Numbered from the stretch's first letter, positions 50,046 through 60,406 are shown. The stretch: DNA of 64,000 bases from VAZQ01 sp963785745 (GCA_963785745.1 CAWAWR010000022.1:1-64000), one strand, 5' to 3'. Notes: generated by a model not told the origin, from the letters alone. Numbers and translations are program-made.

Positions 50046-51878
50046 ATGGCAAGCAACGGCTCCAACGGCGGCAGCGGACCTTCGGTGAACGGCCGCGCCT
50101 ATCCGATCGAGGATCACACCTACGACGTCGTGGTGGTCGGCGCCGGCGGCTCGGGCCTGCGCGCGGTGGTCGGCTGCAGCGAAGCCGGGCTGAAGACCGC
50201 CTGCATCACCAAGGTGTTCCCGACCCGCTCGCACACGGTCGCGGCGCAGGGCGGCATCGCCGCCGCGCTCGGCAACATGAGCGAGGACGACTGGCGCTGG
50301 CACATGTACGACACCGTCAAAGGCGCCGACTGGCTCGGCGACCAGGACGCGATCGAATATCTCTGCCGCAACGCGCCGGAAGCGGTCTACGAGCTCGAGC
50401 ATTGGGGACTGCCGTTCTCGCGCCGCGAGGAAGACGGCAAGATCTACCAGCGTCCGTTCGGCGGCATGACCACGCACTACGGCAAGGGCACCGCGCAGCG
50501 CACCTGCGCCGCCGCCGACCGCACCGGCCACGCCATGCTGCACACCATGTACGGCCAGTCGCTGCGGCACTCGGCCGAGTTCTACATCGAGTATTTCGCG
50601 ATCGACCTGATCATGGACGAAGGCCGCTGCCGCGGCGTGGTCGCGATCTCGCTCGACGACGGCTCGATCCACCGCTTCCGCGCCCAGATGACCATCCTCG
50701 CCACCGGCGGCTACGGGCGCGCCTATTTCTCCTGCACCTCGGCGCACATCTGCACCGGCGACGGCAACGCCATGGTGCTGCGCGCCGGGCTGCCGCTGCA
50801 GGACATGGAGTTCGTGCAGTTCCATCCGACCGGCATCTACGGCGCCGGCTGCCTGATCACCGAAGGCGCGCGCGGCGAAGGCGCCTATGTCACCAATTCC
50901 GAGGGCGAGCGCTTCATGGAGCGCTACGCGCCGTCGGCGAAGGACCTCGCGTCGCGCGACGTCGTCTCGCGCGCGATGACCATCGAGATCCGCGAGGGCC
51001 GCGGCGTCGGCAAGCTCAAGGACCACATCAATCTGCACCTCGACCATCTCGATCCGGCGATCCTCGCCGAGCGGCTGCCCGGCATTTCGGAATCCGCGCG
51101 CATCTTCGCCGGCGTCGACGTCACCTGCGAGCCGATCCCGATCGTGCCGACCGTGCACTACAACATGGGCGGCATCCCGACGAACTTCCACGGCGAGGTG
51201 CTGACCAAGAAGCACGGCAACGACGACACCGTCGTGCCGGGCCTGATGGCGCTCGGCGAGGCGGGCTGCGTGTCGGTGCACGGCGCCAACCGCCTCGGCT
51301 CGAATTCGCTGATCGACCTGGTGGTGTTCGGCCGCGCCGCGGCGGCGCGCTGCGCCGAGCTGGTGCATGCCGGCGAGAAGCAGCAGGACCTGCCGAAGGA
51401 TTCCGCCGACCTTTCGCTGTCGCGGCTCGACAAATTCCGCCACGCCAACGGCAAGTCGCCGACCGCAGAGCTGCGGCTCAAGATGCAGAAGGTGATGCAG
51501 AACAACTGCGCCGTCTTCCGCACCGGCGAAATCCTCGAGGAAGGCGTGAAGCTGATCCACGAAGCCTACGACGCGGTGCCGGACCTCAAGGTCGTCGATC
51601 GTTCTCTCATCTGGAACTCCGATTTGATCGAGACGCTCGAATTCGACAACCTGATCGGGCAAGCGGTGGTGACGATGGAGTCCGCGCTCAACCGCCAGGA
51701 AAGCCGCGGCGCGCATGCGCGCGAGGACTTCCCCGATCGCGACGACAAGAACTGGATGAAGCACACGCTCGCCTGGCTCGACCCGGGCGGGAAAGTGACC
51801 GTCGACTACCGGCCGGTGCACGCCTACACGCTCACCAACGAAGTGTCGTATATCGAGCCGAAGGCGCGCGTTTACTAA
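50046..51878 (+). CDS. sdhA: Succinate dehydrogenase flavoprotein subunit
   Basis: A 610-residue flavoprotein: FAD-binding VVVVGAGGSGLRAVVG (near 28-43), the covalent FAD histidine in TRSHTVAAQGG, EDDWRWHMYDTVKGADWLGD, substrate-site histidine/arginine in MEFVQFHPTGIYG and GCVSVHGANRLGSNSLIDLV. It oxidises succinate to fumarate in the TCA cycle and passes electrons to SdhB. The conserved length, the order sdhCDAB and the 27-base gap to sdhB show one operon. Confidence 0.98.
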   Translation: MASNGSNGGSGPSVNGRAYPIEDHTYDVVVVGAGGSGLRAVVGCSEAGLKTACITKVFPTRSHTVAAQGGIAAALGNMSEDDWRWHMYDTVKGADWLGDQDAIEYLCRNAPEAVYELEHWGLPFSRREEDGKIYQRPFGGMTTHYGKGTAQRTCAAADRTGHAMLHTMYGQSLRHSAEFYIEYFAIDLIMDEGRCRGVVAISLDDGSIHRFRAQMTILATGGYGRAYFSCTSAHICTGDGNAMVLRAGLPLQDMEFVQFHPTGIYGAGCLITEGARGEGAYVTNSEGERFMERYAPSAKDLASRDVVSRAMTIEIREGRGVGKLKDHINLHLDHLDPAILAERLPGISESARIFAGVDVTCEPIPIVPTVHYNMGGIPTNFHGEVLTKKHGNDDTVVPGLMALGEAGCVSVHGANRLGSNSLIDLVVFGRAAAARCAELVHAGEKQQDLPKDSADLSLSRLDKFRHANGKSPTAELRLKMQKVMQNNCAVFRTGEILEEGVKLIHEAYDAVPDLKVVDRSLIWNSDLIETLEFDNLIGQAVVTMESALNRQESRGAHAREDFPDRDDKNWMKHTLAWLDPGGKVTVDYRPVHAYTLTNEVSYIEPKARVY

Positions 51879-51905
51879 GCGACAACACCGAAAGCAGCGA
51901 TCGAA

Positions 51906-52685
51906 ATGGTCCAGCTCAATCTCCCGAAGAATTCCAGGATCACCGAGGGCCGCACCTGGGCCTATCCGACCGGCGCGCGCGACGTGCGCGAATACAAGAT
52001 CTATCGCTGGAACCCGGAGGACGGGAACAATCCGCGCATCGACACCTATCACGTCGACTGCGGCGACTGCGGGCCGATGGTTCTCGACGCGCTGATCTGG
52101 ATCAAGAACAACATCGACCCGACGCTCACCTTCCGCCGCTCCTGCCGCGAAGGCGTCTGCGGCTCCTGCGCGATGAACATCGACGGGTCGAACACGCTGG
52201 CCTGCACCAAGCACGCCGGCGAGATCAGCGGCACCGTGAAGATCTATCCGCTGCCGCATCAGCCGGTGGTGAAGGACCTCGTCCCCGACCTCACCAATTT
52301 CTACGCGCAATACGCCTCGATCGAACCGTGGCTGCACACCAAATCGCCGACGCCGGAGAAGGAGTGGAAGCAGAGCCACGAGGACCGCGTGAAGCTCGAC
52401 GGGCTTTATGAATGCATCCTGTGCGCCTGCTGCTCGACCTCGTGCCCGAGCTACTGGTGGAATTCCGAACGCTTCCTCGGTCCCGCCGCGCTTTTACAGG
52501 CGAGCCGCTGGATCGACGACAGCCGCGACGAGTCGAAGGGCGAACGGCTCGACAACCTCGAGGACCCGTTCCGGCTCTACCGCTGCCACACCATCATGAA
52601 TTGCGCGAAGGCCTGCCCGAAGGGGCTCAATCCCGCGAAGGCGATTTCCGGCATCAAGCGCAAGATGGTCGACCGGCAGGTGTGA
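51906..52685 (+). CDS. sdhB: Succinate dehydrogenase iron-sulfur subunit
   Basis: A 259-residue protein with three iron-sulfur sites: the [2Fe-2S] group RRSCREGVCGSCAMNIDG with the preceding CGDCG, then CILCACCSTSCPSYWW for the [4Fe-4S] site and RCHTIMNCAKACPKGLNPAK for the [3Fe-4S] site. It carries electrons from SdhA to the quinone site in SdhCD. Last gene of sdhCDAB; the convergent MBL gene begins 12 bases on. Confidence 0.98.
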   Translation: MVQLNLPKNSRITEGRTWAYPTGARDVREYKIYRWNPEDGNNPRIDTYHVDCGDCGPMVLDALIWIKNNIDPTLTFRRSCREGVCGSCAMNIDGSNTLACTKHAGEISGTVKIYPLPHQPVVKDLVPDLTNFYAQYASIEPWLHTKSPTPEKEWKQSHEDRVKLDGLYECILCACCSTSCPSYWWNSERFLGPAALLQASRWIDDSRDESKGERLDNLEDPFRLYRCHTIMNCAKACPKGLNPAKAISGIKRKMVDRQV

Positions 52686-52697
52686 CGGACACGGGCG

Positions 52698-53570
52698 CTA
52701 GAAGATATCAAGATCGCGCGCGGCGACGACCTTGCCGCTGTAGCTCTCTCTTATTTCCTTCACCAGCACATCTTCCTCATCGACGCGTGACGCGCATCGG
52801 TCGCTCGTCGAGCGATGGTAGGTGACAAGAAGATCGGGCTTCACCGTATTCGCTATCTCGGCCAACTCTCGTGAAGACGTGTGGTGGCGACGGCGGAATT
52901 CCGGCGTAGGCCGCACCGCGCCGTGTTCTTCCGCCAGCGCATAGGCTTCGTGAACGAGCACGTGGCAGCCGCGGCTGTGGTCGAGCATCGCCTGTGTGGG
53001 AGCGGTGTCGCCTGAAATTACGATGTTGCGATCCTTGGTATCGAACCGAAAGCTGAACGAGTCGACCATCTCCTCATGCCGTGCCGGGAACGCCGTCACG
53101 GTGACATTGTGGTCTCGATAGACGACGCCGGCCGTGATCTCACTTGCCACGACTTTCCAACCGGTCGGATTGTGCTGGTTGAGACCACCGGTGCGGCCCT
53201 CGATGTCGATCTCCCACGCTTTCAGCACGTGCTCGGTCATCGCCTTGATGCCTTTCGGCCCGTAGACGGCTATCGGCTCGTGGCGGCCCATGACCCACGG
53301 CGAAAAGATCAGGTCGGGGTAGCCGATCGTGTGATCGGAATGCATGTGGGTAAGAAATGCGGTCTTGATGTTCTTCCCGCCATAGCCGAGCGCCGTGACG
53401 CCTTTGTCGTAAGCGCTGCTGACACGCCGGATAACGCCGGGGCCGAAGTCGACGAGATAGGGTGTGTCGTTGACGACAATCGCCGTCGCCGGACCCGAGC
53501 GACTCGGGTCGGGTCGCGGGCACCCCGTTCCCAGCATGACCACGCGTGTCGTCGATTGCGAAGCGGACAT
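52698..53570 (-). CDS. Metallo-beta-lactamase-fold hydrolase (arylsulfatase/RNase Z-like)
   Basis: A 290-residue MBL-fold protein from the ATG at 53570. The metal motif is LTHMHSDHTIGY (HMHSDH at 75-80), preceded by MLGTGCPRPDPSRSGPATAI as in the RNase Z/arylsulfatase branch, with further ligands in FPARHEE, VISGDTAPT and HHTSSRELAEIANTV near the C-terminus. The short form lacks RNase Z exosite features, so a small-molecule hydrolase is more likely. It is 20 bases downstream of a TctC receptor gene, in the same operon, which suggests the substrate may be what the receptor imports. Confidence 0.88.
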   Translation of the reverse strand: MSASQSTTRVVMLGTGCPRPDPSRSGPATAIVVNDTPYLVDFGPGVIRRVSSAYDKGVTALGYGGKNIKTAFLTHMHSDHTIGYPDLIFSPWVMGRHEPIAVYGPKGIKAMTEHVLKAWEIDIEGRTGGLNQHNPTGWKVVASEITAGVVYRDHNVTVTAFPARHEEMVDSFSFRFDTKDRNIVISGDTAPTQAMLDHSRGCHVLVHEAYALAEEHGAVRPTPEFRRRHHTSSRELAEIANTVKPDLLVTYHRSTSDRCASRVDEEDVLVKEIRESYSGKVVAARDLDIF

Positions 53571-53589
53571 GAGGTTTAGCTCCGAGCGA

Positions 53590-54600
53590 TCAATCGACGC
53601 GCATGTTGGCCGCTGCGACAACCTCGGCCCATGCCGTGCGATCGGCTTTGAGACGGGCCCGTACGTCGGAACCGGAAATCCCCGCCGCCACCGTGTCCAT
53701 GCCGCGAAACCGCTCGATCACATCCGGGCGCTTGAGCGCGGCCTGCACTTCCCGCTCCAGCAAGGCTGCGATCGGATCGGGAAGCCCTGCCGGAGCCAGC
53801 ATCACGGATATGGTCTCAACGCTGAAGCCGGGATAGCCGGCTTCGGCGATGGTCGGCACATCCGGCGCAAGCGGCGACCGCTTGGTATGCGAGACGCCAA
53901 GCCCTCGCAGCCGTCCCGCCTGCACGTGTTCCATCATACCGGCGCTCGTGACAAATCCTGCTTTGACTTGGCCGCCGACAAGATCGGCCACCATCGGGGG
54001 ATTGCCGCGATACGGAATATGGGTTGCCTCAAACCCCGCGCGAACGCGGAAGGCTTCCATGGTCAGATGGCCAGGCGTTCCATTTCCGCCGCTCGCATAG
54101 GCGATCGGCTCCTTTCTCGCAGCGGCCGCCTTCGAGTAGGCCACGAATTCGGCTACCGATTTCGCAGGGATTGAAGGATGCACGACCAACATTTGGCCGG
54201 AGGTGGTGGCGATTGAGATCGGCCTGATGTCCTTGTCGGGGTCGAAAGGCATCTTCTTGTACAGGCTCGGATTGAGCGTCAGAACGGTGCCAAGCACCAT
54301 GCCCAGCGTGTAGCCGTCGGGCGCTGCCTTTGCGACGGCTTCGGTCCCGAGGTTTCCGCCCGCGCCCACGCGGTTCTCGACCACGATCGGCTGCTTGAAG
54401 CTGGCCGACATCTTGTCGGCAATAGCGCGCGCAGTGATGTCGACGGGAGAGCCGGGCGCGAATGGGACGACAAGCTTGATGACCCGACCGGGGTAGGGCT
54501 GTGCGGCCGCCGGCTGGCCCCATCCGACGATACAAGCGAGCACAGCAACCGCACCGACGATCTTGGCAACTTGCAGGGACAGCATAACTTTTTGCTCCAT
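53590..54600 (-). CDS. TctC (Bug) family solute receptor, operonic with MBL hydrolase
   Basis: A 336-residue receptor: signal peptide VAKIVGAVAVLACIVGWGQP to AAAQ, then VIKLVVPFAPGSPVDITAR, IVVENRVGAGGNLGTEAVA, PDGYTLGMVLGTVLTLNP, HIPYRGNPPMVADLVGGQ and PTIAEAGYPGFSV. First gene of an operon with the MBL hydrolase and divergent from a LysR gene 99 bases away. That arrangement (regulator, receptor, hydrolase) is typical of small catabolic units. No TctAB here, so the membrane part must be supplied from elsewhere. Confidence 0.92.
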   Translation of the reverse strand: MEQKVMLSLQVAKIVGAVAVLACIVGWGQPAAAQPYPGRVIKLVVPFAPGSPVDITARAIADKMSASFKQPIVVENRVGAGGNLGTEAVAKAAPDGYTLGMVLGTVLTLNPSLYKKMPFDPDKDIRPISIATTSGQMLVVHPSIPAKSVAEFVAYSKAAAARKEPIAYASGGNGTPGHLTMEAFRVRAGFEATHIPYRGNPPMVADLVGGQVKAGFVTSAGMMEHVQAGRLRGLGVSHTKRSPLAPDVPTIAEAGYPGFSVETISVMLAPAGLPDPIAALLEREVQAALKRPDVIERFRGMDTVAAGISGSDVRARLKADRTAWAEVVAAANMRVD

Positions 54601-54643
54601 GGCGGCGAATGACGGTGTGCTGGGAACGTGCCTGTTTCCATTG

Positions 54644-54689
54644 TAGCAATAAAGTACTAATCTGCTTCATTGAGTTAGCAATTCTGCTA
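54644..54689. promoter_or_regulatory. Candidate LysR operator between tctC-type and lysR genes
   Basis: The dyad TAGCA-ATTC-TGCTA lies at 54676-54689 just before the LysR start, and another TAGCA half-site at 54644-54648 is one of several on the receptor side. This T-N12-A type dyad with extra half-sites fits LTTR binding in a divergent promoter. It is inferred from position and symmetry only. Confidence 0.5.
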
Positions 54690-54699
54690 CAGTTCAATC

Positions 54700-55651
54700 A
54701 TGCGCTGGAATGACCGGATCGGACGCCGTATCAAGCTGAGCGACCTCCACATCCTGCTTGCCGTCGCTCAGAACGGCAGCATGTCCCGGGCGGCGAACGA
54801 GCTTGCCGTGTCGCACCCGGTGGTCTCGCGCTCGATCAGTGATCTTGAGCACGCCCTGGGCGTAAAGCTTCTCGAACGGACGCGGCGCGGGGTCGAACTG
54901 ACCGAACCCGGCCGCGCTATACTCAACCGGAGCTACGCCGCCTTTGACGAGCTGCGACAGGGCGTCAAAGACATTGAATTCCTCACCGACCCTGACGCAG
55001 GCGAGGTGCGAATCGGGACCACCCCGCCCTTGGCGGCCAGCTTCCTGTCGACCGTCGTGGACCGGCTGGTCAAACGTTACCCACGGATGGCATTTCATGT
55101 CGTGATCGACGGCGGGGAGGCGCATCGGACCGGCTTGAACGACCGTCGTCTCGACCTCCTGGTATTCAGGAAAGCCGGCGCTCTTGCTCACGAGTTGAAC
55201 TTCGAGACACTGTTTGAAAGCCAGTATGTCGTTGCAGCCGGCAAAGATAGTCCTTGGATCGGGCGGCGCCGTATTGCATTGGCTGACCTCACCGAAGAGA
55301 AGTGGACGTTTCCGGAACCCCGAGATACTTTCGGGGCCTTCGTGATCGATGCATTTCGTGCGAGCGGCCTCGCGGTGCCGCGCGCGACGGTGTTCACCTC
55401 CACGTTGGAGATGCGCGCCAATCTCTTGCGGACGGGCCGCTACCTCACGATTCTTCCGGACTTCTGGCTGCAATTCCCGGTGGGCCATCCATTCATCCGC
55501 AGATTGCCGGTCGAATTTCCGATCGCCGCCGGCCCAATCGGAATCATGACTTCTGAAGGACCGCAAGCTTGGTCTGCCCGTTCAGCGTTTCATCGAATGC
55601 GCGCGCGAGGTTGCGAAGCCGCTCGCCAAGCGCAAGCGCGCAACCGCGTGA
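54700..55651 (+). pseudogene. LysR-family regulator of the divergent receptor/MBL operon, frameshifted near end
   Basis: The frame from the ATG at 54700 gives IKLSDLHILLAVAQNGSMSR and ELAVSHPVVSRSISDLEHAL (helix-turn-helix), then an effector domain to GPIGIMT. One extra base near 55551 shifts the end; the other frame completes LKDRKLGLPVQRFIECAREV and AKPLAKRKRATA with a stop at 55651, about 317 residues, normal for an LTTR. Divergent from the TctC/MBL operon with a dyad in the gap, so it probably controls that operon. The indel is probably a sequence error. Confidence 0.85.
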
Positions 55652-55667
55652 GCCATCAGCCGTCGCC

Positions 55668-56177
55668 ATGCGCAACCGCACCGTCACCGTCAGCGACAAG
55701 ATGCAGAAGCGCTACCACTATGTGCGGTCGGCGGCGGCCGGGCGCAATTTCGATCCCGAGTTCAAGCCGCAACTGACGCCGCAGCAGATGCTTCAACTCG
55801 GCGTGTTCGGCGGCAAGTACATGACCGACTGCCGCAAGGAATTTCCCAAGAGCTGGTTCACGCGCGCCAAGCTCGCGCCCAAGGGCCGCGACCGCTCGCT
55901 CAATTTCTTCGGCGTCGACGCCAGCCAGCCGCTCTCGGTCTGGCGCAAGAAAGGCTGGATCCACGAGGACGATCCGCGCGGCTGGTTCCAGTGGTACTGC
56001 CGCTACTACATGGGCCGCCGGATGCCCGACGAGGACCACCGCCAGATCAAGCGCTGGAAGGCGATCCGCCGCCACGTGCGGCAGGTCGAGCGCAACTGCG
56101 AGCCCGGCGACCTCACCTGCCGCAAGCGCCAGCGCCAGGCGCTGCTGCACTGGGCCTACGACAGCCGCAAGATTTGA
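55668..56177 (+). CDS. Conserved-looking basic hypothetical protein
   Basis: About 169 residues from the ATG at 55668. Recognisable stretches are KFPQ-like MLQLGVFGGKYMTDC, FPKSWFTRAKLAPKGRDRSL, FFGVDASQPLSVWRKKGWIH, and DDPRGWFQWYCRYYMGRRMP. Rich in Arg, Trp, Tyr and Lys throughout; it ends HWAYDSRKI. This looks like a uniform, conserved single domain with nucleic-acid-binding composition, but I assign no function. Starts 16 bases after the restored LysR stop. Confidence 0.75.
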   Translation: MRNRTVTVSDKMQKRYHYVRSAAAGRNFDPEFKPQLTPQQMLQLGVFGGKYMTDCRKEFPKSWFTRAKLAPKGRDRSLNFFGVDASQPLSVWRKKGWIHEDDPRGWFQWYCRYYMGRRMPDEDHRQIKRWKAIRRHVRQVERNCEPGDLTCRKRQRQALLHWAYDSRKI

Positions 56178-56245
56178 GCGGCGGGTCGCCCCTTGGGGAA
56201 CGCTTGCGCGATGACGACATTGCTATTCGTCAGGCGGAGGTGACC

Positions 56246-56629
56246 ATGATCGACCACATCGGGTTTCCGGTTTCCGACTACGAGACCTCGAAGGCGTTCT
56301 ACGCGAAAGCGCTGGCCCCGCTGGGCTATGGGCTGGTGATGGAGGTCCCGGTCAACGAGATGGACGCGCCGGCCGCCGGATTCGGGATCGGCGGCAATCC
56401 GGATTTCTGGATCGGCGGCGAAGGCGGCGTCGGCAATCCGGTCCATGTCGCGATCACCGCCAGGGACCGCGCCGCGGTCGACGCGTTCTACAAGGCCGCG
56501 ATCGCGGCGGGCGGCGAGGACAACGGCGCGCCGGGGCTGCGGCCGCAGTACGGCGCGAACTACTACGCCGCGTTCGTGCTCGATCCCGACGGGCACAATA
56601 TCGAGGCGGTCTGCTACACGCCGGGGTGA
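56246..56629 (+). CDS. VOC-superfamily (glyoxalase-like) protein
   Basis: A 127-residue vicinal-oxygen-chelate fold from the ATG at 56246, with GGAGG upstream: MIDHIGFPVSDYETSKAFYA (metal-ligand histidine H4), PVHVAITARDRAAVDAFYKA (H near 73) and YAAFVLDPDGHNIEAVCYTP (final acidic ligand). Family members include isomerases, lyases and dioxygenases; the single-domain form acts as a dimer. Function is unspecified. It is the first of a run of three small same-strand genes. Confidence 0.88.
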   Translation: MIDHIGFPVSDYETSKAFYAKALAPLGYGLVMEVPVNEMDAPAAGFGIGGNPDFWIGGEGGVGNPVHVAITARDRAAVDAFYKAAIAAGGEDNGAPGLRPQYGANYYAAFVLDPDGHNIEAVCYTPG

Positions 56630-56666
56630 CGCGGAACATCGCCGGGTGCTGCGCCGTTATCCCGGC

Positions 56667-57155
56667 ATGGCCGAGGAAAACAAGCACGATCGCGTCTGGG
56701 ACATCATCGAGAAGGTCGGCGTCTGCATGCTGACGACCCGCTTCGCCGGCGGCTTGCGCGCGCGGCCGGTCGAGGCGCGGGCTGATCGCATGAATGGCCT
56801 CATTTGGTTCGTCACCGACGCGCGTTCGGACAAGGAGCATGAGATCGAGGCCGGCCACGACGTCGGCCTCGTCTTCATCGACCACGCCGCGAAAGCCTAT
56901 CTCTCCATCACCGCCCGCGCCGAGGTGCAGGACGATCACACCCAGGCGGCGGCGATCTGGAAGGAGACCGACAACGCGTGGTGGGAAGGACCGGACGATC
57001 CGAACGTCTGCGTGCTCTGCGTGAAGCCGGTCGTCGCCGAGCTGTGGGACGGCCCCGCGAGCAAGGCGATCGCGATCTACGAATTTGCCAAGGCCTCGCT
57101 GACCGGCAAGGAACCGAATCTCGGCGAGAACCGCAAAGTGACGGTGCGGATGTAG
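56667..57155 (+). CDS. Pyridoxamine-5'-phosphate-oxidase-fold stress protein (GSP26-like)
   Basis: A 162-residue split-barrel flavin/pyridoxal-type protein: VWDIIEKVGVCMLTTRF near the start, RPVEARADRMNGLIWFVTDA (strand with FMN-site residues), KEHEIEAGHDVGLVFID and YLSITARAEVQDD. This matches general stress protein 26 of the PPOX family. Ligand not known; some members bind FMN. The gene lies 37 bases after the VOC gene. Confidence 0.87.
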   Translation: MAEENKHDRVWDIIEKVGVCMLTTRFAGGLRARPVEARADRMNGLIWFVTDARSDKEHEIEAGHDVGLVFIDHAAKAYLSITARAEVQDDHTQAAAIWKETDNAWWEGPDDPNVCVLCVKPVVAELWDGPASKAIAIYEFAKASLTGKEPNLGENRKVTVRM

Positions 57156-57167
57156 TATCGTTGCGCC

Positions 57168-57494
57168 ATGCCGAGCGCCACCTACGCGTTCTTCCGCCGT
57201 GCGATCCTGGAGCGCAAGCTCATCGTCTGCACCTATCAAGGCAAACGCCGCGAGGTCGCGCCGCACATCCTCGGCTTCAAGAAGCGGGTCGAGAAGGCGC
57301 TGGTGTTCCAGTTCGGTGGTGAGAGCAACTCGACGCTGCCGCCGGGCGGCGAATGGCGGTGCTTCGCGCTGAAGGACGTCCTGGATGCGCAGATGCAGGA
57401 CGGCGAGTGGCGCACCGGCTCGTCGCACCAAACCACGCAGGCGTGCATCGACATCGTCGATGTCGACGTGAACGTGCCCGCAACGCTGCGCTAG
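57168..57494 (+). CDS. Small WYL-like domain protein
   Basis: A 108-residue protein with YAFFRRAILERKLIVCTYQG then KRREVAPHILGFKKR, VFQFGGESNSTLPP, GEWRCFALKDVLDA. This resembles a single WYL domain (basic strand, xGxxREVxPH, then WR-F), which in other proteins binds nucleic-acid or nucleotide signals. A stand-alone WYL domain without a helix-turn-helix is uncommon. It starts 12 bases after the GSP26-like gene and is likely cotranscribed. Confidence 0.7.
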   Translation: MPSATYAFFRRAILERKLIVCTYQGKRREVAPHILGFKKRVEKALVFQFGGESNSTLPPGGEWRCFALKDVLDAQMQDGEWRTGSSHQTTQACIDIVDVDVNVPATLR

Positions 57495-57677
57495 AACGCG
57501 CTCCCGAAAAGCGGGAAACTTTTGCGGACAAGACCATGCTCAAAAAGAGCGCCCACGGCGGCCGGCATGCCGAATATTAAGCATCTTCGCGGATGATCGA
57601 AGTGGGGCGTGAACCGGCGGCCGCCTTTGGGCAACCGACAAGTGGGGCGACGGCGCGCCAACAACTGGGAGAATCCC

Positions 57678-58252
57678 ATGCGCCTCGCATTCGCTTTGCT
57701 TGCGGTTTCCGTCACCGTCCTGCCCGCCTACGCGCAACGCGACGTCCAACAGCCGAAAGGCACCTGGCAGCAGCCCAAGGATTTCCAGGTGCCGAAGGGG
57801 CCGTGGCAGGAGCCCGGCAACATCCAGATCCCGAAAGGCATCAACGCGGTCCGCACCACCACCAAGAAAACCGCCAAGAGCTGCGAGAGCCGGCTGAGCG
57901 TCGTCGGCGACGCGCTGTTCGACTTCAACAAGCCGGACCTGCGCCCCGATGCCGAAGAGACATTGTCGGCGGCGGTGCCGGAGATCACCCGGCTCGGCGG
58001 CCGGCCGAACCGGATCGAGGGTCACACCGATTCGATCGGCTCCGACGCCTACAACCAGAAGCTCTCCGAAGCGCGCGCCCTCACCGTGCGCGACTGGCTC
58101 GCGAAGCGCAACGTGATCCCGGCGTCGACGCCGATCCGCGGCTACGGCAATCGATGCCGATCGCGCCGAACACGACGGCGGACGGCAAGGACGATCCGGA
58201 AGGCCGCCAGCGCAACCGCCGCGTCGAGGTGGTGTTCGAAGGCTGCGCGTAG
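57678..58252 (+). pseudogene. OmpA-family outer-membrane/peptidoglycan-binding protein, frameshifted at the end
   Basis: From the ATG at 57678: signal peptide RLAFALLAVSVTVLPAYA, a repeat-rich region with QPKGTWQQPKDFQVPKGPWQ, and an OmpA domain with DALFDFNKPDLRPDAEETL, IEGHTDSIGSDAYNQKLSEA and RDWLAKRNVIP. One missing base near 58150 breaks the last 35 residues; the next frame continues SMPIAPNTTADGKDDPEGRQ to RRVEVVFEGCA. Full length is about 191 residues. The OmpA domain binds peptidoglycan; the protein is probably periplasmic or a lipoprotein-like anchor. Confidence 0.82.
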
Positions 58253-58288
58253 TGGTGGATGAGGCCGCGACTCCCGACCGCCGTTGAT

Positions 58289-58482
58289 GTGCCCTCGCCC
58301 CGCTTGCGGGGAGAGGGCCACTCCAAACATTCAACGCACTCAAATTGGGTGAGGGGGAGTCTCGGCGATCGCAATCGTTGAGAGTCCCCCTCACCCGATC
58401 TTGTTTGTTGAGAGACCGCCCTGCCCTCTCCCCGGCACAAGGGCGTTGACGCCCGTCTTCGACGGGCTATGCGGGGCGAGGG
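58289..58482. repeat. Dispersed repeat family C (CCCTCGCCCCGC-type)
   Basis: Starts with GCCCTCGCCCCGCTTGCGGG then GAGAGGGC, continues with a strong dyad GGGTGAGGGGGAGTCTC / GAGAGTCCCCCTCACCC (58347-58396) and ends with the shared block ACGCCCGTCTTCGACGGGCTATG and a GCGGGGCGAGGGC motif. A second family-C copy is at 61721-61831. It fills the gap between the OmpA and argG genes. Confidence 0.7.
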
Positions 58483-58526
58483 CACAGCAAGGCGCAGCGC
58501 GCCCGCGGCAACAACAGAGAAGCCCG

Positions 58527-59757
<1,231 letters not shown>

Positions 59758-59770
59758 AACACTCCAGCCC

Positions 59771-59804
59771 GGTCATGGCCGGGCTTGTGCCGGCCATCCA
59801 CGCG
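59771..59804. repeat. Dispersed repeat family B, half unit
   Basis: GGTCATGGCCGGGCTTGTGC then CGGCCATCCACGCG: the hairpin and the CATCCACG block of family B without the second half. It lies just upstream of argG, so it is in its 5' leader region. Confidence 0.6.
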
Positions 59805-59899
59805 TTGACAATATACGTTTGTGTGGCCAATAAGCACTGGCATCAACGGATTGCAATATCAGCCTTTTTTGGGGTGGCGAGGCGCTACACAATCAGCGC

Positions 59900-60406
59900 T
59901 CAAATCCGTTTCGCCATCATCAGCAAATCCACCTCGGCCTCGCCGACCATGACGGCGCCGCGGCGGCGGCCCTCATGCAAGAAGCCTTCGCGCTCGTAAA
60001 GGCCGATGGCGCCCTTGTTGTTCGAGAACACGTCGAGCTCGAGCCGCCGGTAGCCGCGCCCGAGCGCGAAGCCGTAGAGCGTCCGCAACAGCCGGGTGCC
60101 GACGCCGCGGCCGCGCTGATCGCGCCGCACGCTCATGCCGAATCCGCCGACATGGCGCTGCTGCGCATGCGACGCGCCCATGAAATCGAGCATGCCGGCA
60201 ACGCCGGAGTCCTCGACCGCGAGGAGGAGACAGTAGCGCTCGTCGCCGGTGTTGCGCGCGATCATCGCCGCGACGCGCTCCGCCGCCGGCGGCGCCTCGC
60301 GGGCGAACAGCACCGGCAGCTTCTCGGCCGCGATCGCGGCGAGATAGGCGTGCAGTGGCTCCGCGTCGAACGGCAAAGCGGGGCGGATCGTCAATGTATC
60401 CAGCAT
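59900..60406 (-). CDS. GNAT-family N-acetyltransferase
   Basis: A 168-residue acyltransferase from the ATG at 60406 (MLDTLTIRPALPFDAEPL). The acetyl-CoA loop RRDQRGRGVGTRLLRTLYGF has the Q/R-x-x-G-x-G/A motif, and VFSNNKGAIGLYEREGFLHE is the last conserved segment. Substrate unknown. Frames starting upstream (ATG at 60487) are poorer because they add a non-GNAT extension. Next to argG but on the same strand with a repeat between. Confidence 0.88.
   Translation of the reverse strand: MLDTLTIRPALPFDAEPLHAYLAAIAAEKLPVLFAREAPPAAERVAAMIARNTGDERYCLLLAVEDSGVAGMLDFMGASHAQQRHVGGFGMSVRRDQRGRGVGTRLLRTLYGFALGRGYRRLELDVFSNNKGAIGLYEREGFLHEGRRRGAVMVGEAEVDLLMMAKRI

Noticed and set aside
49980..52379. Very long minus-strand frame (799 codons) opposite sdhA and sdhB
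   Set aside because: It is antisense to two certain genes, has Arg/His/Ala/Val-rich shadow composition and no start signal; high GC keeps such frames open.
50402..52411. 669-codon plus-strand frame overlapping sdhA in another frame
   Set aside because: Arg/Ala-rich shadow of sdhA; no start signal or homology.
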